DNA from: Vibrio neptunius
GTDB taxonomy: Bacteria; Pseudomonadota; Gammaproteobacteria; Enterobacterales; Vibrionaceae
Length of the DNA: 64,000 nt
Direction: 5' to 3'
Assembly (NCBI RefSeq): GCF_000967495.1
Contig: NZ_JXXU01000022.1
Span: 62,001 to 126,000, forward strand
Both the position numbers and the translations under genes were made by a program. This document shows, piece by piece, positions 45,469 through 55,497 of this stretch. Under the pieces are notes generated by a model. That model worked only from the letters and a program-made list of their open reading frames with translations, did not search any database and was not told the origin of the DNA. The first letter of the stretch is position 1; each line of letters opens with the position of its first letter.

Positions 45469-47202
45469 GTGAATATCCAAGCACTTATTAACGACAAAGT
45501 ATCTCAGGCTCTTGAAGCCGCTGGCGCACCTGCAGGCAGCCCTGCAGCCGTTCGTCAATCAGCAAAGCCACAGTTTGGTGATTACCAAGCAAACGGTGTG
45601 ATGGGCGTTGCTAAGAAACTCGGCACAAACCCACGCGAATTTGCTCAAAAAGTATTGGATGTTCTAGACCTTGAAGGTATTGCAAGCAAAACTGAAATTG
45701 CAGGCCCTGGTTTTATCAACATCTTCCTGAGCGAAGAATTCCTCGCTAAACAGGCTGAGTCCGCACTATCTGACTCTCGCCTTGGTGTTGCAGCTGAAGC
45801 GCAAAAAACGATCGTTGCTGACTATTCAGCGCCAAACGTTGCTAAAGAAATGCACGTTGGCCACCTGCGTTCAACAATCATCGGTGATGCTGTGGTTCGC
45901 ACTCTCGAATTCCTTGGTCATAAAGTTATCCGTGCCAACCACATCGGTGACTGGGGCACTCAGTTCGGTATGCTTATCGCCAACCTAGAACGTGTACAGC
46001 AAGAGTCTGGTGAAGTTTCAATGGAGCTGGCTGACCTTGAAGCCTTCTACCGCGAGTCGAAAAAGCTTTACGACGAAGATGAAGAGTTTGCAGTAAAGGC
46101 GCGTAACTACGTGGTTAAACTGCAAGGTGGTGATGAATACTGCGCAGAGATGTGGAAGAAACTGGTGGATGTCACCATGATCCAAAACCAGCGCAACTAC
46201 GATCGTCTTAATGTCTCTCTAACTCGCGAAAACGTAATGGGTGAGAGTATGTACAACGACATGCTTCCTGGCATTGTGGCAGACCTGAAAGAGCAAGGTC
46301 TTGCACAAGAAGATGACGGTGCACAAGTTGTATTCCTTGAAGAGTACAAAAACAAAGACGGCGAGCCTATGGGTGTGATCATCCAGAAGCGTGACGGCGG
46401 CTTCTTGTACACCACTACCGATATCGCTTGTGCGAAATACCGCTACGAAACGCTAGGTGCAGACCGCGTATTGTACTTTATAGACTCACGCCAGCATCAA
46501 CACCTCATGCAAGCATGGACAATCGTTCGTAAAGCAGGCTATGTGCCAGAAGAGGTAACTCTTGAGCACCACGCTTTCGGTATGATGCTAGGTAAAGATG
46601 GCCGTCCATTTAAGACGCGTGCAGGTGGCACAGTTCGTTTGGCGGACCTACTAGATGAAGCAGAAGAGCGTGCAATCAAACTTATCGAGTCTAAGAACCC
46701 AGACTTAGAAACGGCTGAAAAGCAGAACATCGCGAACACCGTAGCAATGGCTGCTGTTAAGTACGCAGACCTGTCTAAACACCGTACAACTGACTACGTG
46801 TTTGACTGGGACAACATGTTGGCATTTGAAGGCAACACAGCGCCATACATGCAGTACGCATACACGCGCGTTGCATCTATCTTTGCCAAAGCAGGCATCT
46901 CTATGGATGAGCTGGCTGGTGACATTCAGATCACCGAAGAGAAAGAGAAATCTCTTATCGCCAAGCTACTTCAATTTGAAGAAGCCGTGCAGTCAGTTGC
47001 TCGTGAAGGTCAACCACATATCATGTGTAGTTACCTATTCGAACTTGCTGGCCAGTTCTCAAGCTTCTATGAAGCATGCCCAATTCTGAACACAGAAGAT
47101 GAGTCTGTTAAACAGAGTCGTCTGAAGCTAGCAGCACTGACGGCGAAGACAATTAAGCAAGGTCTTTCTCTACTAGGTATTGATACGCTAGAACGTATGT
47201 AA
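45469..47202 (+). CDS. argS: Arginyl-tRNA synthetase
   Basis: ArgS charges tRNA-Arg in the cytoplasm. The 577-residue protein from GTG 45469 has the HIGH-type motif in [14 protein letters not shown], the FGDYQANG N-terminal region and [10 protein letters not shown] near the C-terminus. The start was chosen because homologues begin MNIQAL; AAGGAAG lies just upstream. It has a GTG start and a highly structured leader, and is followed by its own terminator. Confidence 0.97.
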   Translation: MNIQALINDKVSQALEAAGAPAGSPAAVRQSAKPQFGDYQANGVMGVAKKLGTNPREFAQKVLDVLDLEGIASKTEIAGPGFINIFLSEEFLAKQAESALSDSRLGVAAEAQKTIVADYSAPNVAKEMHVGHLRSTIIGDAVVRTLEFLGHKVIRANHIGDWGTQFGMLIANLERVQQESGEVSMELADLEAFYRESKKLYDEDEEFAVKARNYVVKLQGGDEYCAEMWKKLVDVTMIQNQRNYDRLNVSLTRENVMGESMYNDMLPGIVADLKEQGLAQEDDGAQVVFLEEYKNKDGEPMGVIIQKRDGGFLYTTTDIACAKYRYETLGADRVLYFIDSRQHQHLMQAWTIVRKAGYVPEEVTLEHHAFGMMLGKDGRPFKTRAGGTVRLADLLDEAEERAIKLIESKNPDLETAEKQNIANTVAMAAVKYADLSKHRTTDYVFDWDNMLAFEGNTAPYMQYAYTRVASIFAKAGISMDELAGDIQITEEKEKSLIAKLLQFEEAVQSVAREGQPHIMCSYLFELAGQFSSFYEACPILNTEDESVKQSRLKLAALTAKTIKQGLSLLGIDTLERM

Positions 47203-47226
47203 GCTAGGGCTTTAGCGATAGAAAAT

Positions 47227-47262
47227 AAAGGTTGATATGAAAGCATCAACCTTTTGTTTTTT
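47227..47262 (+). terminator. Terminator of argS
   Basis: AAAGGTTGAT (47227-47236) pairs with ATCAACCTTT, followed by a T-rich run. Confidence 0.85.
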
Positions 47263-47301
47263 CTGGCGTATACTGGCTAAAAATACTGATAGGAATGAAT
47301 C

Positions 47302-47730
47302 ATGAGTTTTGAACTCCATCCACAACTGGCAAAGGATACTAGCGTCATCGGTCACTTTCCTTTGACTATTGCTCTGCTCCACAAGGACAACGCTGTTCCT
47401 TGGGTCATTCTTGTTCCTAAGCGGGAAAACCTCAAAGAACTGCATCACTTGCCAATGCAAGAGCAACAACAGTTCTTACTCGAATCACAAGCAGTAAACC
47501 AAGCATTAGAAGCAACGTTTCGCCCAGATAAACTCAACTTAGGTGCGCTTGGGAATATGGTCCCGCAACTTCATGTCCATCACATCGCTCGTTTTAAGGA
47601 TGACGTTGCTTGGCCGGGGCCCGTATGGGGAAATACTCAAGGGGATTTTCGTTCTGAAGAGGAACAACGAGCGATACTCAGTAAGATTCAGAATGTCTTA
47701 TCACTAAGTAGCTTGTTTAAAAAAGCATAA
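47302..47730 (+). CDS. HIT-domain protein
   Basis: This 142-residue protein belongs to the histidine-triad hydrolase superfamily. The nucleotide-binding triad is in QLHVHHIARF and the N-terminal domain has the AVPWVILVPKRENLKELHHL segment. HIT enzymes hydrolyse nucleotide conjugates such as diadenosine polyphosphates; the substrate here is unknown. It has its own terminator shared with feoC. Confidence 0.88.
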   Translation: MSFELHPQLAKDTSVIGHFPLTIALLHKDNAVPWVILVPKRENLKELHHLPMQEQQQFLLESQAVNQALEATFRPDKLNLGALGNMVPQLHVHHIARFKDDVAWPGPVWGNTQGDFRSEEEQRAILSKIQNVLSLSSLFKKA

Positions 47731-47758
47731 AAAATGCCGCTGTTACTAGCGGCATTTT
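47731..47758. terminator. Bidirectional terminator between HIT gene and feoC
   Basis: Arms AAAATGCCGCT and AGCGGCATTTT around a short loop; T tails on both strands serve the convergent genes. Confidence 0.9.
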
Positions 47759-47760
47759 CT

Positions 47761-47991
47761 TTACATGGTCACCGTGAGAGATAACTCATCGGCACTATTC
47801 GCGGAGTATCTGACCCGGGTCACTTTCTGAGCTTTATTGGTATCGACTAAGCGAGATATCTTCCCTTTTTTGATCCATACCGCCAGCATGGCATCGACAC
47901 CGTCTTCACTCATTGAAAATTTCTTCGCGAGTTCTTTCTGGCTAACGCAGCCCTGCAGTTCGATGTACTGTTTCAGCTCCTGTAAGATCAT
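47761..47991 (-). CDS. feoC: FeoC ferrous iron transport accessory protein
   Basis: This 76-residue winged-helix protein (VSQKELAKKFSMSEDGVDAMLAVWIKKGKISRL) is the third gene of feoABC. It has a single Cys (residue 15), so it cannot hold the four-cysteine iron-sulfur cluster of enterobacterial FeoC. That matches what is known of Vibrio FeoC, which acts as part of the FeoB complex. It overlaps feoB by 4 bases. Confidence 0.9.
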   Translation of the reverse strand: MILQELKQYIELQGCVSQKELAKKFSMSEDGVDAMLAVWIKKGKISRLVDTNKAQKVTRVRYSANSADELSLTVTM

Positions 47992-50264
47992 GCTGTTTGT
48001 GCCTCAGCATAATGCATCTGCTTCAGCCCCGCCGCTTTCAACGCGCGATAAGTCGCAAAGGAAACCAAAATGACTCCGGCTATCCAGGCTGCACTGTAGA
48101 TTGGGTGGTCTGTGAAATGCATCGTCTGGTAGTAAAGCACTGCACCGCCGTAAGCAAGACCCATCGTCCATACAGCAATAAAGCGCGCGTATTTCTGGCC
48201 AAATTCACGGACATATGCGCCCATAGCCGCGACACACGGTGTGTACAGCAAGATGAAAATCAAGTAAGCAAACGCGGCATGGCCTGAGACGAAATATTGG
48301 TTCAGGTTACCAAAAATAGAAGCGTCAACTTCCTGCTCCTCTGCCACAGTAGAGCTATCGGTCAAATCACCCACTTCAATACCCAATGGATCGGAATAAC
48401 TCAATCCAGCTAAGTTTTCCGGGATAGACATAACCGCCTCTTCCAAACTCGCCATGAGATTGAACTCACCTTCTTCTCCTTCACTTGGTGCGTAAAGGTT
48501 GTTCAAAGTTCCCACAACCGCTTCTTTGGCAAAAATACCTGTGATAATACCCACTGTCGCCGGCCAGTTATCTTCATGAACGCCTATCGGTTCAAATACA
48601 GGCGTCACCACCTGAGAAACTTTGGACAGTACTGAATTCTCGCTGTCTTCATTGCCAAATGACCCATCAGTACCTACAGAGTTGAGGAAGCTAAGAATAG
48701 TCACAACAACAACGATAGTTTTACCTGCCCCAAGCACAAAGCGTTTCAGTTTTTGCCACGTTTTTATCAGTACATTCTGTATCGTTGGTAATTCGTAATC
48801 AGGCATTTCCATGATTAAGCTGTCGCTTGAGCCCGGATAAAGCGTATGCTTTAGCACCAACCCAGTGAATACAGCCGCAGCAATCCCCAGTAGGTAAAGA
48901 GCAAATACGATATTCTGGCCACTTTCAGGGAAAAACGCGGCAGCAAACAATGCATATACAGGAAGACGAGCACCACAAGACATGAACGGCGCCATTGAAG
49001 CAGCAAGTTTGCGTTCACGTTCCTGATCTAACGTTCGTGTTGCCATGATGGCTGGTACGTTACAGCCGAAGCCAAGAACTAACGGGACGAAGGCTTTACC
49101 CGGTAAACCAATCTTCTGCATCACTTTATCGAGAACAAAAGCAGCACGAGACATATAGCCTGAGCTTTCCAGGATTGCTAAAAAAAGATACAAGCAAGCA
49201 ATCACCGGAATAAACGTGGCGACAGTCTGGATACCGCCACCTACGCCATCCGCAATCAATGTCACCAGCCAGACAGGCAAATGGTCATCTAACAAGTAGT
49301 GTCCGCCATCAACTAGCAAAGCGCCGACACCAATATCAAAGAAGTCGATAAATGCACTGCCGATATTGATAGAGAACATAAACATTAGGTACATAACGAC
49401 AAAGAAAAATGGAACACCAACCCACTTATTGAGAATGACGTTATCCACCTTTTCCGTAAAGCTATGACTAAGCTTGCCTTCAGTCCGGCGCACTTTTTTG
49501 CACTGTTCATGGAGGAAGGTATATTTGGTATCGGCAACCGTAAGATCGATATCTAGGTCTATGTTGTTCTGAACCTTTGCAATGTTATCCCTTTCCTCAG
49601 ACGAGAGATTGTTTAAGACCAACAGATCCTGCTCTAAAGCTCGAATAGAAAGAGCGCGTGCGGATACCTCAGAATGATTAGCAAAAACAGGTTGGATTTG
49701 GTCTATCGCCTGCTCAAATTCTACGTCATAACGAATCTTCAGTTCATTCAGCGCAACGCCTTGAACCACCGCCTTATGTAGACGTTCTTTCAGGCGTTGG
49801 ACCTGATTTTTGTTGTTTGCAGATAACGCATAGACCGGACAGCCCAGCATTTTTTCTAACGCTTTAACATCGATAGTTTGTCGTTCACGCTTCAATGCAT
49901 CCATTTTATTCAGCACAACCATCATCGGTCTGCCAAGCTCTCGCAGCTGAAGCGTCATATATAAACTGCGTTCAAGACACGTCGCATCAACAACGTTAAT
50001 GATTAAATCCGCTGGGTGCGTTAGTACAGCACGTGAAGCGATCGACTCATCAATGCTGTTGCCATCGTTACCACTATCCAATGCGTAGATACCAGGAAGG
50101 TCGGTGAGCATAAAATCATCACCAGAATGACTGTAACGACCTGTTTTCTTTTCAACCGTCACACCTGCCCAGTTACCAACTTGCTGTTTGGCTCCCGTCA
50201 GGCCATTAAAAAGTGTTGTTTTACCACTGTTTGGATTACCGACGGTCAGAATTTTGTATTTCAT
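47988..50264 (-). CDS. feoB: Ferrous iron transporter FeoB
   Basis: FeoB (758 residues) is the inner-membrane Fe(II) transporter with an N-terminal GTP-binding domain (G1 GNPNSGKTT, G3 DLPG, G4 NKMD) and a C-terminal multi-span part with the Gate motifs (GCNVPAIMATRT, GCGARLPVYALF). Membrane spans run from about 285 to the end. It overlaps feoA by one base and feoC by four, so the operon is tightly coupled. Confidence 0.97.
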   Translation of the reverse strand: MKYKILTVGNPNSGKTTLFNGLTGAKQQVGNWAGVTVEKKTGRYSHSGDDFMLTDLPGIYALDSGNDGNSIDESIASRAVLTHPADLIINVVDATCLERSLYMTLQLRELGRPMMVVLNKMDALKRERQTIDVKALEKMLGCPVYALSANNKNQVQRLKERLHKAVVQGVALNELKIRYDVEFEQAIDQIQPVFANHSEVSARALSIRALEQDLLVLNNLSSEERDNIAKVQNNIDLDIDLTVADTKYTFLHEQCKKVRRTEGKLSHSFTEKVDNVILNKWVGVPFFFVVMYLMFMFSINIGSAFIDFFDIGVGALLVDGGHYLLDDHLPVWLVTLIADGVGGGIQTVATFIPVIACLYLFLAILESSGYMSRAAFVLDKVMQKIGLPGKAFVPLVLGFGCNVPAIMATRTLDQERERKLAASMAPFMSCGARLPVYALFAAAFFPESGQNIVFALYLLGIAAAVFTGLVLKHTLYPGSSDSLIMEMPDYELPTIQNVLIKTWQKLKRFVLGAGKTIVVVVTILSFLNSVGTDGSFGNEDSENSVLSKVSQVVTPVFEPIGVHEDNWPATVGIITGIFAKEAVVGTLNNLYAPSEGEEGEFNLMASLEEAVMSIPENLAGLSYSDPLGIEVGDLTDSSTVAEEQEVDASIFGNLNQYFVSGHAAFAYLIFILLYTPCVAAMGAYVREFGQKYARFIAVWTMGLAYGGAVLYYQTMHFTDHPIYSAAWIAGVILVSFATYRALKAAGLKQMHYAEAQTA

Positions 50265-50491
50265 CAGTTGGCCTCCACATGAATTGAATTCGCAATATTA
50301 GTTCTAACTGCGAGAGATACACCACGAACCTCAACCTGAAGAGGATCGCCCATTGGGGCTTTACGGATAAGAGTGACTGGAGTCTGAGGAAGCAGCCCCA
50401 TCACCATGAGCTTTTTCCTGACGTCATTAGAAAGCTCTGAAAAACCGGTGATCGTTGCTTTTTGCCCTTGAGTTAAATCTGAAAGTTTCAT
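50264..50491 (-). CDS. feoA: Ferrous iron transport protein FeoA
   Basis: FeoA (75 residues) is an SH3-like small protein (TITGFSELSNDVRKKLMVMGLLPQTPVTLIRKAPMGDP) required for FeoB function. It is the first gene of feoABC, with a Fur-type box starting 25 bases upstream of its ATG. Confidence 0.95.
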   Translation of the reverse strand: MKLSDLTQGQKATITGFSELSNDVRKKLMVMGLLPQTPVTLIRKAPMGDPLQVEVRGVSLAVRTNIANSIHVEAN

Positions 50492-50515
50492 AGACAGGCC
50501 AATTAAAGATAAAAA

Positions 50516-50530
50516 TGAGAAATATTATTA
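50516..50530. promoter_or_regulatory. Fur-type operator upstream of feoA
   Basis: TGAGAAATATTATTA matches the 7-1-7 Fur core TGATAATNATTATCA at 11 of the 14 specified positions. It lies in the position expected for iron-dependent repression of feoABC. Confidence 0.55.
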
Positions 50531-50799
50531 TTAATAATCTGGAATCTTAGCCCGTGTAAATTTTGTAAATCTTGTCTGAAATCAAACATTACATTTATGG
50601 AACGTTATTTTTGTTCATTTACAACTCGTCAAATCCGTTAAAAGTTATCGACAACGAGTATTTAGTCATCATTCCATTTTGACATCATTGGTAATAAATA
50701 ATAAATAATCAATTAAAATCAATAATTTAGAAAAGATGTCGTTTTTGTCATACAACCTTGGCGTTAATTTTATAAGTAAAATAAGTCGATAGTTTTATA
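50531..50799. other. AT-rich intergenic region upstream of feoA
   Basis: This stretch is markedly AT-rich, with no open frame longer than a few codons that looks genuine. It probably contains promoters for feoA and for the plus-strand candidate RNA (a TATAGT box lies at about 50795). Confidence 0.4.
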
Positions 50800-50937
50800 G
50801 TTAAAAACGTCGACAGGGAAAGCTCCTCAAAGACAAGAAATTCCAGAGGTGGTGCAGCATGCATCACTCCGGCAGCAAGCGAAGGTGTCATTGGCACCCG
50901 TGGTATAGTCACCCCGGCTATACCACGATATTTTTTT
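50800..50937 (+). ncRNA. Candidate free-standing small RNA downstream of the AraC-type regulator
   Basis: Three consecutive perfect or near-perfect hairpins lie on the plus strand: GTGGTGCA/TGCATCAC (50849-50867), GGTGTC/GGCACC (50884-50898) and the terminator CGTGGTATAG/CTATACCACG (50899-50927) followed by seven T. An unpaired GCTCCTC near 50822 would be a typical C-rich seed. feoA points away and the regulator gene is read on the opposite strand, so this is an independent transcript. The 5' end near 50800 is inferred from a TATAGT box. It is GC-rich against an AT-rich background. Confidence 0.65.
50899..50937 (+). terminator. Intrinsic terminator of the plus-strand candidate sRNA
   Basis: A 10-bp perfect stem with a nine-base GC-rich loop, then ATA and seven T. 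Confidence 0.9.
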
Positions 50938-51022
50938 AAAGTACGTCAATCAGTGTGTTCTCAGGTTCTGCAGTACATAGCTTCAAGTGTGCCTTTTAAG
51001 CTCACTGGACAGCTTAGTCTCA

Positions 51023-54000
51023 TCAACTATCTTGGTTTTCAATGAATTGGGAAGGTGACACACCAAAACGATGTTTGAATCGTTGGCTGAAATAAGAGGG
51101 ATCATTAAATCCACATTCAAAGGCTACATCGGATATTTTCTCACCAGCCAGCAAGCGCCGACAGGCATAGTCTAACCGTACCTCTGTGACATAATCCATA
51201 AATGTACGTTGTGTGGCAGATTTAAATCGGCGCTGCAAACTGCGTTCTGATAAATACATCTGCTTAGCTGCTGCCGCGGTACCAAACTCTGGATTGGAAT
51301 AGTGTTGCATGACTAAGGCTTCAAGCTTCTCAATCCATGGGTCTTTAGATACCCCAATATCTGAGAGTTTAACCATTGAATTTTCTTTAAACTCGTTACC
51401 CGCTGACCAAACAAACTCGATAGTGTTGTTATCATCAGAACAGTATCGATGAAAGCGGCCGCCGCTTTCATTGACTAGAGACTCCAGTTCATTCCACAGC
51501 TCAATAGCATTCACTGATGGATCATCAAATCTTTTGCCTTGTTCGATCATAGAAAAATGCACTTTGTCGTTACTGATACGGCAAGTCATCAAGGCAACTT
51601 GTCCCTGATACGAGCGTTTGATCAGATTGTCAATCAATAGATTAAACACACTATCAAGGTTAAACACTTCGAGCGCGACATAAATATCTTTATCTTGCGC
51701 AGGTCTGACTTCGACAGACAAAGCAGATTTTTTAAGTTCCTCTTGCCAGCCATACAAGGCCGAGCGTAGGACCAACGACAGGTTATAAACAGGCAAAGCG
51801 TCACCATTAGCAGCCCGAACATTGAGCAACAAATCCAGCTCATGAGTCATAAATTGCACGAAATGCTGCTGTCCTTGCTCAAGCTCAACCTCTTCTTGCA
51901 AAGAATAACCTTGAAGCTTTTCCCGTAAAGACTGCAGCGACTGGTGGTACAAAATACGTCTTATTTGCAGCTGCTTACGTAATTTGTCGTTGTTGGTCAG
52001 TAAAATCCGACTTTGATGACGTAATTGGTTGGTCTGTAGTGCAACCAGAGACTTCAACTCTTTATTGGTTTTCGCCATCATGTGTGATCGCCAATAAACA
52101 ATAACTGCGATAAGGAAAGAAACCGCAACAATGTAGGATATGACCGCATAAACCCCCATGTACCATGGCTCTTCCACTGTAAAGAGAAATGATTCAATGT
52201 CGCCTTGAACAAAACCATTAGTCGAGACGCGAACTTGCAGAGTGTAGTCACCGGGGAGAATATGTTCTATGGTCAGCTTCATTCCTTCAAGGTCTTGCCA
52301 GTTTTCTTGGCGGCCAAAACGATATTGAAGTGACACATTACTAACTTGGGGGAGTACACCAAATTGGAAAGCAATCGACTCTCCATATTTTACGTTTGGC
52401 GCGCTTAGTACACTTCCGCCAAGCGAGAATAGCTCCTGGTTAGCAACGACCTGGCTGAATACGACTTGTCGCTTAGGAGGGGGGGTAACACTCAACGTTT
52501 TCGTATCAATCTTGACCAAACTTCTCCTAGAGCCAAATAGCAGATTGTCTTTACTCTCAGACCCAGTAGTGCATAATCCAGACAGAAATTCGTTGTTCTC
52601 TAGGCCCAACGGTTCACTATAGTGTGCTTCAATTTCCCCACTACTCGCATAATGCGTAAGCCCAGCAGAAGACGTCATCCAGATACCATTCTTATTTCTA
52701 ACCAGACATTTGGTAGTAATATGCTCATCTACCATGTCTAGAGGGTTAAGTTGTAAGCTGGCAACATCTAATCGATACAAACCGTAGGTGTTCGCAACCC
52801 ATACTTCACCTTTGTTGACTTCTTCGATGCTCACGACTCGACCAAAATGCTCTGCTTCATCAACATAATGAATCTGACCATTAACTAGAACATATAAACC
52901 ATTCTCGGTACCAAGAACTAGGCTTCCATTCTCTGTCACTGCCATCTGGGTCAACTGAGTTGGTAGGTGTTTATTTAGTATCCACTCAGACCCGTACTGA
53001 ATCAACTGCCGACTTTTGATGTCATAACGCCATAGCTTTAGATCACTAGCTCCCCACAATCGCCCTTGTGAATCCAGTTCTAGCAACTTCACTGAAGAGT
53101 TGTTGAGAAGGTTGGGTAAACGACTAGAAATAACTGCACCAGATGCACTATCAACAGAGATAATACCGTTCTCGGTAGCGAGCCAAAGTACCCCATTCTG
53201 CTCAATCACATCGTTCACTTTTCCTTTGTAAAGGCGTTTTCTAGACGCATTTTGGTCTAAGGCTAGCGCATAAACGCCGGCACTCGTGATCATCCAGAAT
53301 CCACTCCTGCTTTTCATGTAGGTCAGTTGAATCAGTTTTTCTGAAACAGAACCATGGCTAAGCATCAAATCAGGAAAACGCTTGAAGTGGTGAGCGAACA
53401 AAGAGAAATAGTGTATCCCCCGCTCAGTGGCAATCCACATCCCACCACGATGATCATTGAGTAACGAATAAACCTTTTCACCAAACAAAATGCTATTACG
53501 CTTGAGACTCTCAGGGAAATACACACTTTCACCAGTAGTAAAAGTATGAGTGAGTAAACCAGAGTCCGTGCCTATCCAATAAGCTTCTTGCGTTTCCTCT
53601 ATACTCAAAACATGCCCGCTTGGAATCTGTTTTATAGAGGAATCAGGTTCATTGATATTAATTAGGATTGTCCCATCACGAGTTCCTAAAACCAACTCTT
53701 GACGTTTATCAGAAAAATGGAGGGTTTCTACATAGTCCGTTCCAGAGCGAGGAATATGCTCAAAGTGACTACCATCAGACAAATATACCCCTGCGTTTGT
53801 TGCTAACACCCACTTCTCATTAATCAGCATAGCGTCAGTAATGCTTATTTTTGCCGCTTGATTGTATTGGTATAACTCTATCAAGGAATAAGAGGTAAAT
53901 TCGGCGTTGTCGACATGATACGTGTAGAAACTAGAGGCATCAGAGATCCAAATATAGCGATTGGAAACCCCGATCTGTAATACTTCAGTTCCGGGGGTCA

Positions 54001-54340
54001 GGCCAAACATCAACTCTCGTTTTTTACCTGGAATGGTCCGATAGATCTCGTTCCCCACAAACGACCAAAACGCATTGTCGATAAACGCAATATCTTCTGC
54101 ACTAAACTCAAGTGCGGAACCTGATTTAGGTAAGATATTCTGACCGTCAAAAAAAAGTAGCTGATTTCTGACATCCTGAAACCAAACCCCACCATTATCG
54201 GCTAAAAAAAGGGCTTTGGCTGCGAAGGCTTTACCCTGAATTTTAGTAGGCAGTGGGTAAAAAACCGACAAAGGAAGATCCATCGCGGATGCCAAACGAG
54301 TTATTAGCAATAGCGATAAGAAGCAAATAGCTTTATACAC
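51023..54340 (-). CDS. Membrane-bound sensor/AraC-type regulator (HTCS-like, no receiver)
   Basis: This 1105-residue protein has a signal-like N-terminus (to about 19), a long periplasmic region with repeated WIxTxxGL-type beta-propeller blades (about 20-660), a Y_Y_Y-type domain, one membrane span near 735-758 (VISYIVAVSFLIAVIVYW), a coiled-coil region, a kinase-like segment with FMTHELDLLLN and the N-box-like LLIDNLIKRS, and a C-terminal AraC helix-turn-helix (SERSLQRRFKSATQRTFMDYV...ISDVAFECGFNDPSYFSQRFKHRFG). The kinase part lacks clear glycine boxes and there is no receiver domain. It may bind DNA while anchored in the membrane. It sits next to znuA and the candidate sRNA. Confidence 0.85.
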   Translation of the reverse strand: MYKAICFLSLLLITRLASAMDLPLSVFYPLPTKIQGKAFAAKALFLADNGGVWFQDVRNQLLFFDGQNILPKSGSALEFSAEDIAFIDNAFWSFVGNEIYRTIPGKKRELMFGLTPGTEVLQIGVSNRYIWISDASSFYTYHVDNAEFTSYSLIELYQYNQAAKISITDAMLINEKWVLATNAGVYLSDGSHFEHIPRSGTDYVETLHFSDKRQELVLGTRDGTILININEPDSSIKQIPSGHVLSIEETQEAYWIGTDSGLLTHTFTTGESVYFPESLKRNSILFGEKVYSLLNDHRGGMWIATERGIHYFSLFAHHFKRFPDLMLSHGSVSEKLIQLTYMKSRSGFWMITSAGVYALALDQNASRKRLYKGKVNDVIEQNGVLWLATENGIISVDSASGAVISSRLPNLLNNSSVKLLELDSQGRLWGASDLKLWRYDIKSRQLIQYGSEWILNKHLPTQLTQMAVTENGSLVLGTENGLYVLVNGQIHYVDEAEHFGRVVSIEEVNKGEVWVANTYGLYRLDVASLQLNPLDMVDEHITTKCLVRNKNGIWMTSSAGLTHYASSGEIEAHYSEPLGLENNEFLSGLCTTGSESKDNLLFGSRRSLVKIDTKTLSVTPPPKRQVVFSQVVANQELFSLGGSVLSAPNVKYGESIAFQFGVLPQVSNVSLQYRFGRQENWQDLEGMKLTIEHILPGDYTLQVRVSTNGFVQGDIESFLFTVEEPWYMGVYAVISYIVAVSFLIAVIVYWRSHMMAKTNKELKSLVALQTNQLRHQSRILLTNNDKLRKQLQIRRILYHQSLQSLREKLQGYSLQEEVELEQGQQHFVQFMTHELDLLLNVRAANGDALPVYNLSLVLRSALYGWQEELKKSALSVEVRPAQDKDIYVALEVFNLDSVFNLLIDNLIKRSYQGQVALMTCRISNDKVHFSMIEQGKRFDDPSVNAIELWNELESLVNESGGRFHRYCSDDNNTIEFVWSAGNEFKENSMVKLSDIGVSKDPWIEKLEALVMQHYSNPEFGTAAAAKQMYLSERSLQRRFKSATQRTFMDYVTEVRLDYACRRLLAGEKISDVAFECGFNDPSYFSQRFKHRFGVSPSQFIENQDS

Positions 54341-54531
54341 TCACAGTTCCCTTGCAGCAAAAATGGCATTCAATCACATCCAGACTGAGCTATAGGTTCA
54401 CCTAATCGATAAAACTAGACTAAATGAATGAGATCATTAAATTATTTTGTGCGAATAATTATCTTGTATTTGAACCGAGAAACAAGAAGCTGCTTCAAAA
54501 AATCCATCTTTTGTTGTTGTGTTAATGCAAA

Positions 54532-54556
54532 AAAGGGAAGTGTTACACTTCCCTTT
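54532..54556 (-). terminator. Terminator of znuA
   Basis: AAAGGGAAGTG pairs with CACTTCCCTTT across a three-base loop, followed by six T on the minus strand. Confidence 0.9.
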
Positions 54557-54578
54557 AACTCTACTATCAAACCGATTT

Positions 54579-55457
54579 TTATTGATTAAGACATTCTGTA
54601 AAGCTGTCCGTTATAGATTGAATAAAAGTAAAGTAGCTTCCCGGTCCAACTTGAATTCCGGTACCAATAGGATCAAGCACTCCCTGTTTAGCTTGACTAC
54701 CACGTGTTACAGACTCAACAACTGCAGGGGTAAACTGAGGTTCAGAAAAAACACACTTAGCATCACCTTTTGCCAAGGCTTTCTTTATTTTAATAAGTGT
54801 CTTAGCGCCTGGTTTTCTCTCAGGGCTGACAGTAAATTGCCCCAAATGATTCAAGCCATAGTCCTGCTCGAAATAACCGTAGGCATCATGGAATACGTAG
54901 TAACCCACATCTTTTACTGGCTTTAACGCCGCCCGCCACTTTTCATCGTACTGATTAGCATTTTTCACAAACGCCTGATAGTTCGCTTGATAAACATCTT
55001 TGTTGCTCGGGTCTAACTCAGCAAGTTTTTGGCTGATTGCTTCCGCGGCCTTGATACTTTGTTCATGACCTAACCAGAAATGCGGATCGTGTGAACCATG
55101 ATGATGTCCATCATGATCATGACTATGCCCGTCTGCAGAAAACTCACGTAGGTTTAAACCATGGATCTCACTAATGGTTAAAACATTCTTCTGATCCTCA
55201 AGAACTTTGGCTAGGAAAGGTTCTAAGTCTTTTCCATACCAAACAACCAGATCCGCTTTTCTAATTCGCTTTACGTCAGATGGCTTCAGCGCGTAATCAT
55301 GGGGAGAAGTGTTGGAGTCAAGCAATACATCTGGTTCAGAAACACCTTGGGTGATTTCATAGGTGATCATTTGAATCGGCTTGATACTGGTCAGTACCTC
55401 GTTAGCATTGGCACTACCCATAGCAAGTATGGATAGCAAAGGGATAAGATATTTCAT
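54579..55457 (-). CDS. znuA: Zinc-binding periplasmic protein ZnuA
   Basis: ZnuA (292 residues) captures zinc in the periplasm for the ZnuBC importer. It has a signal peptide (MKYLIPLLSILAMGSANA), a His/Asp-rich loop (DGHSHDHDGHHHGSHDPHFW) typical of zinc-binding members, and conserved metal ligands in NTSPHDYALKPSD and VFHDAYGYFEQDYGL. It is divergent from znuC and shares a Zur-type box. Confidence 0.96.
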   Translation of the reverse strand: MKYLIPLLSILAMGSANANEVLTSIKPIQMITYEITQGVSEPDVLLDSNTSPHDYALKPSDVKRIRKADLVVWYGKDLEPFLAKVLEDQKNVLTISEIHGLNLREFSADGHSHDHDGHHHGSHDPHFWLGHEQSIKAAEAISQKLAELDPSNKDVYQANYQAFVKNANQYDEKWRAALKPVKDVGYYVFHDAYGYFEQDYGLNHLGQFTVSPERKPGAKTLIKIKKALAKGDAKCVFSEPQFTPAVVESVTRGSQAKQGVLDPIGTGIQVGPGSYFTFIQSITDSFTECLNQ

Positions 55458-55497
55458 AATTCAATACCACTACTCTCTGGCGTTAAAGTGCGACAAA

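Noticed and set aside
50849..50898. Cyclic-di-GMP (GEMM) riboswitch
   Set aside because: The region has hairpins but lacks the conserved GEMM bases, and it is not followed by a coding start on the same strand.
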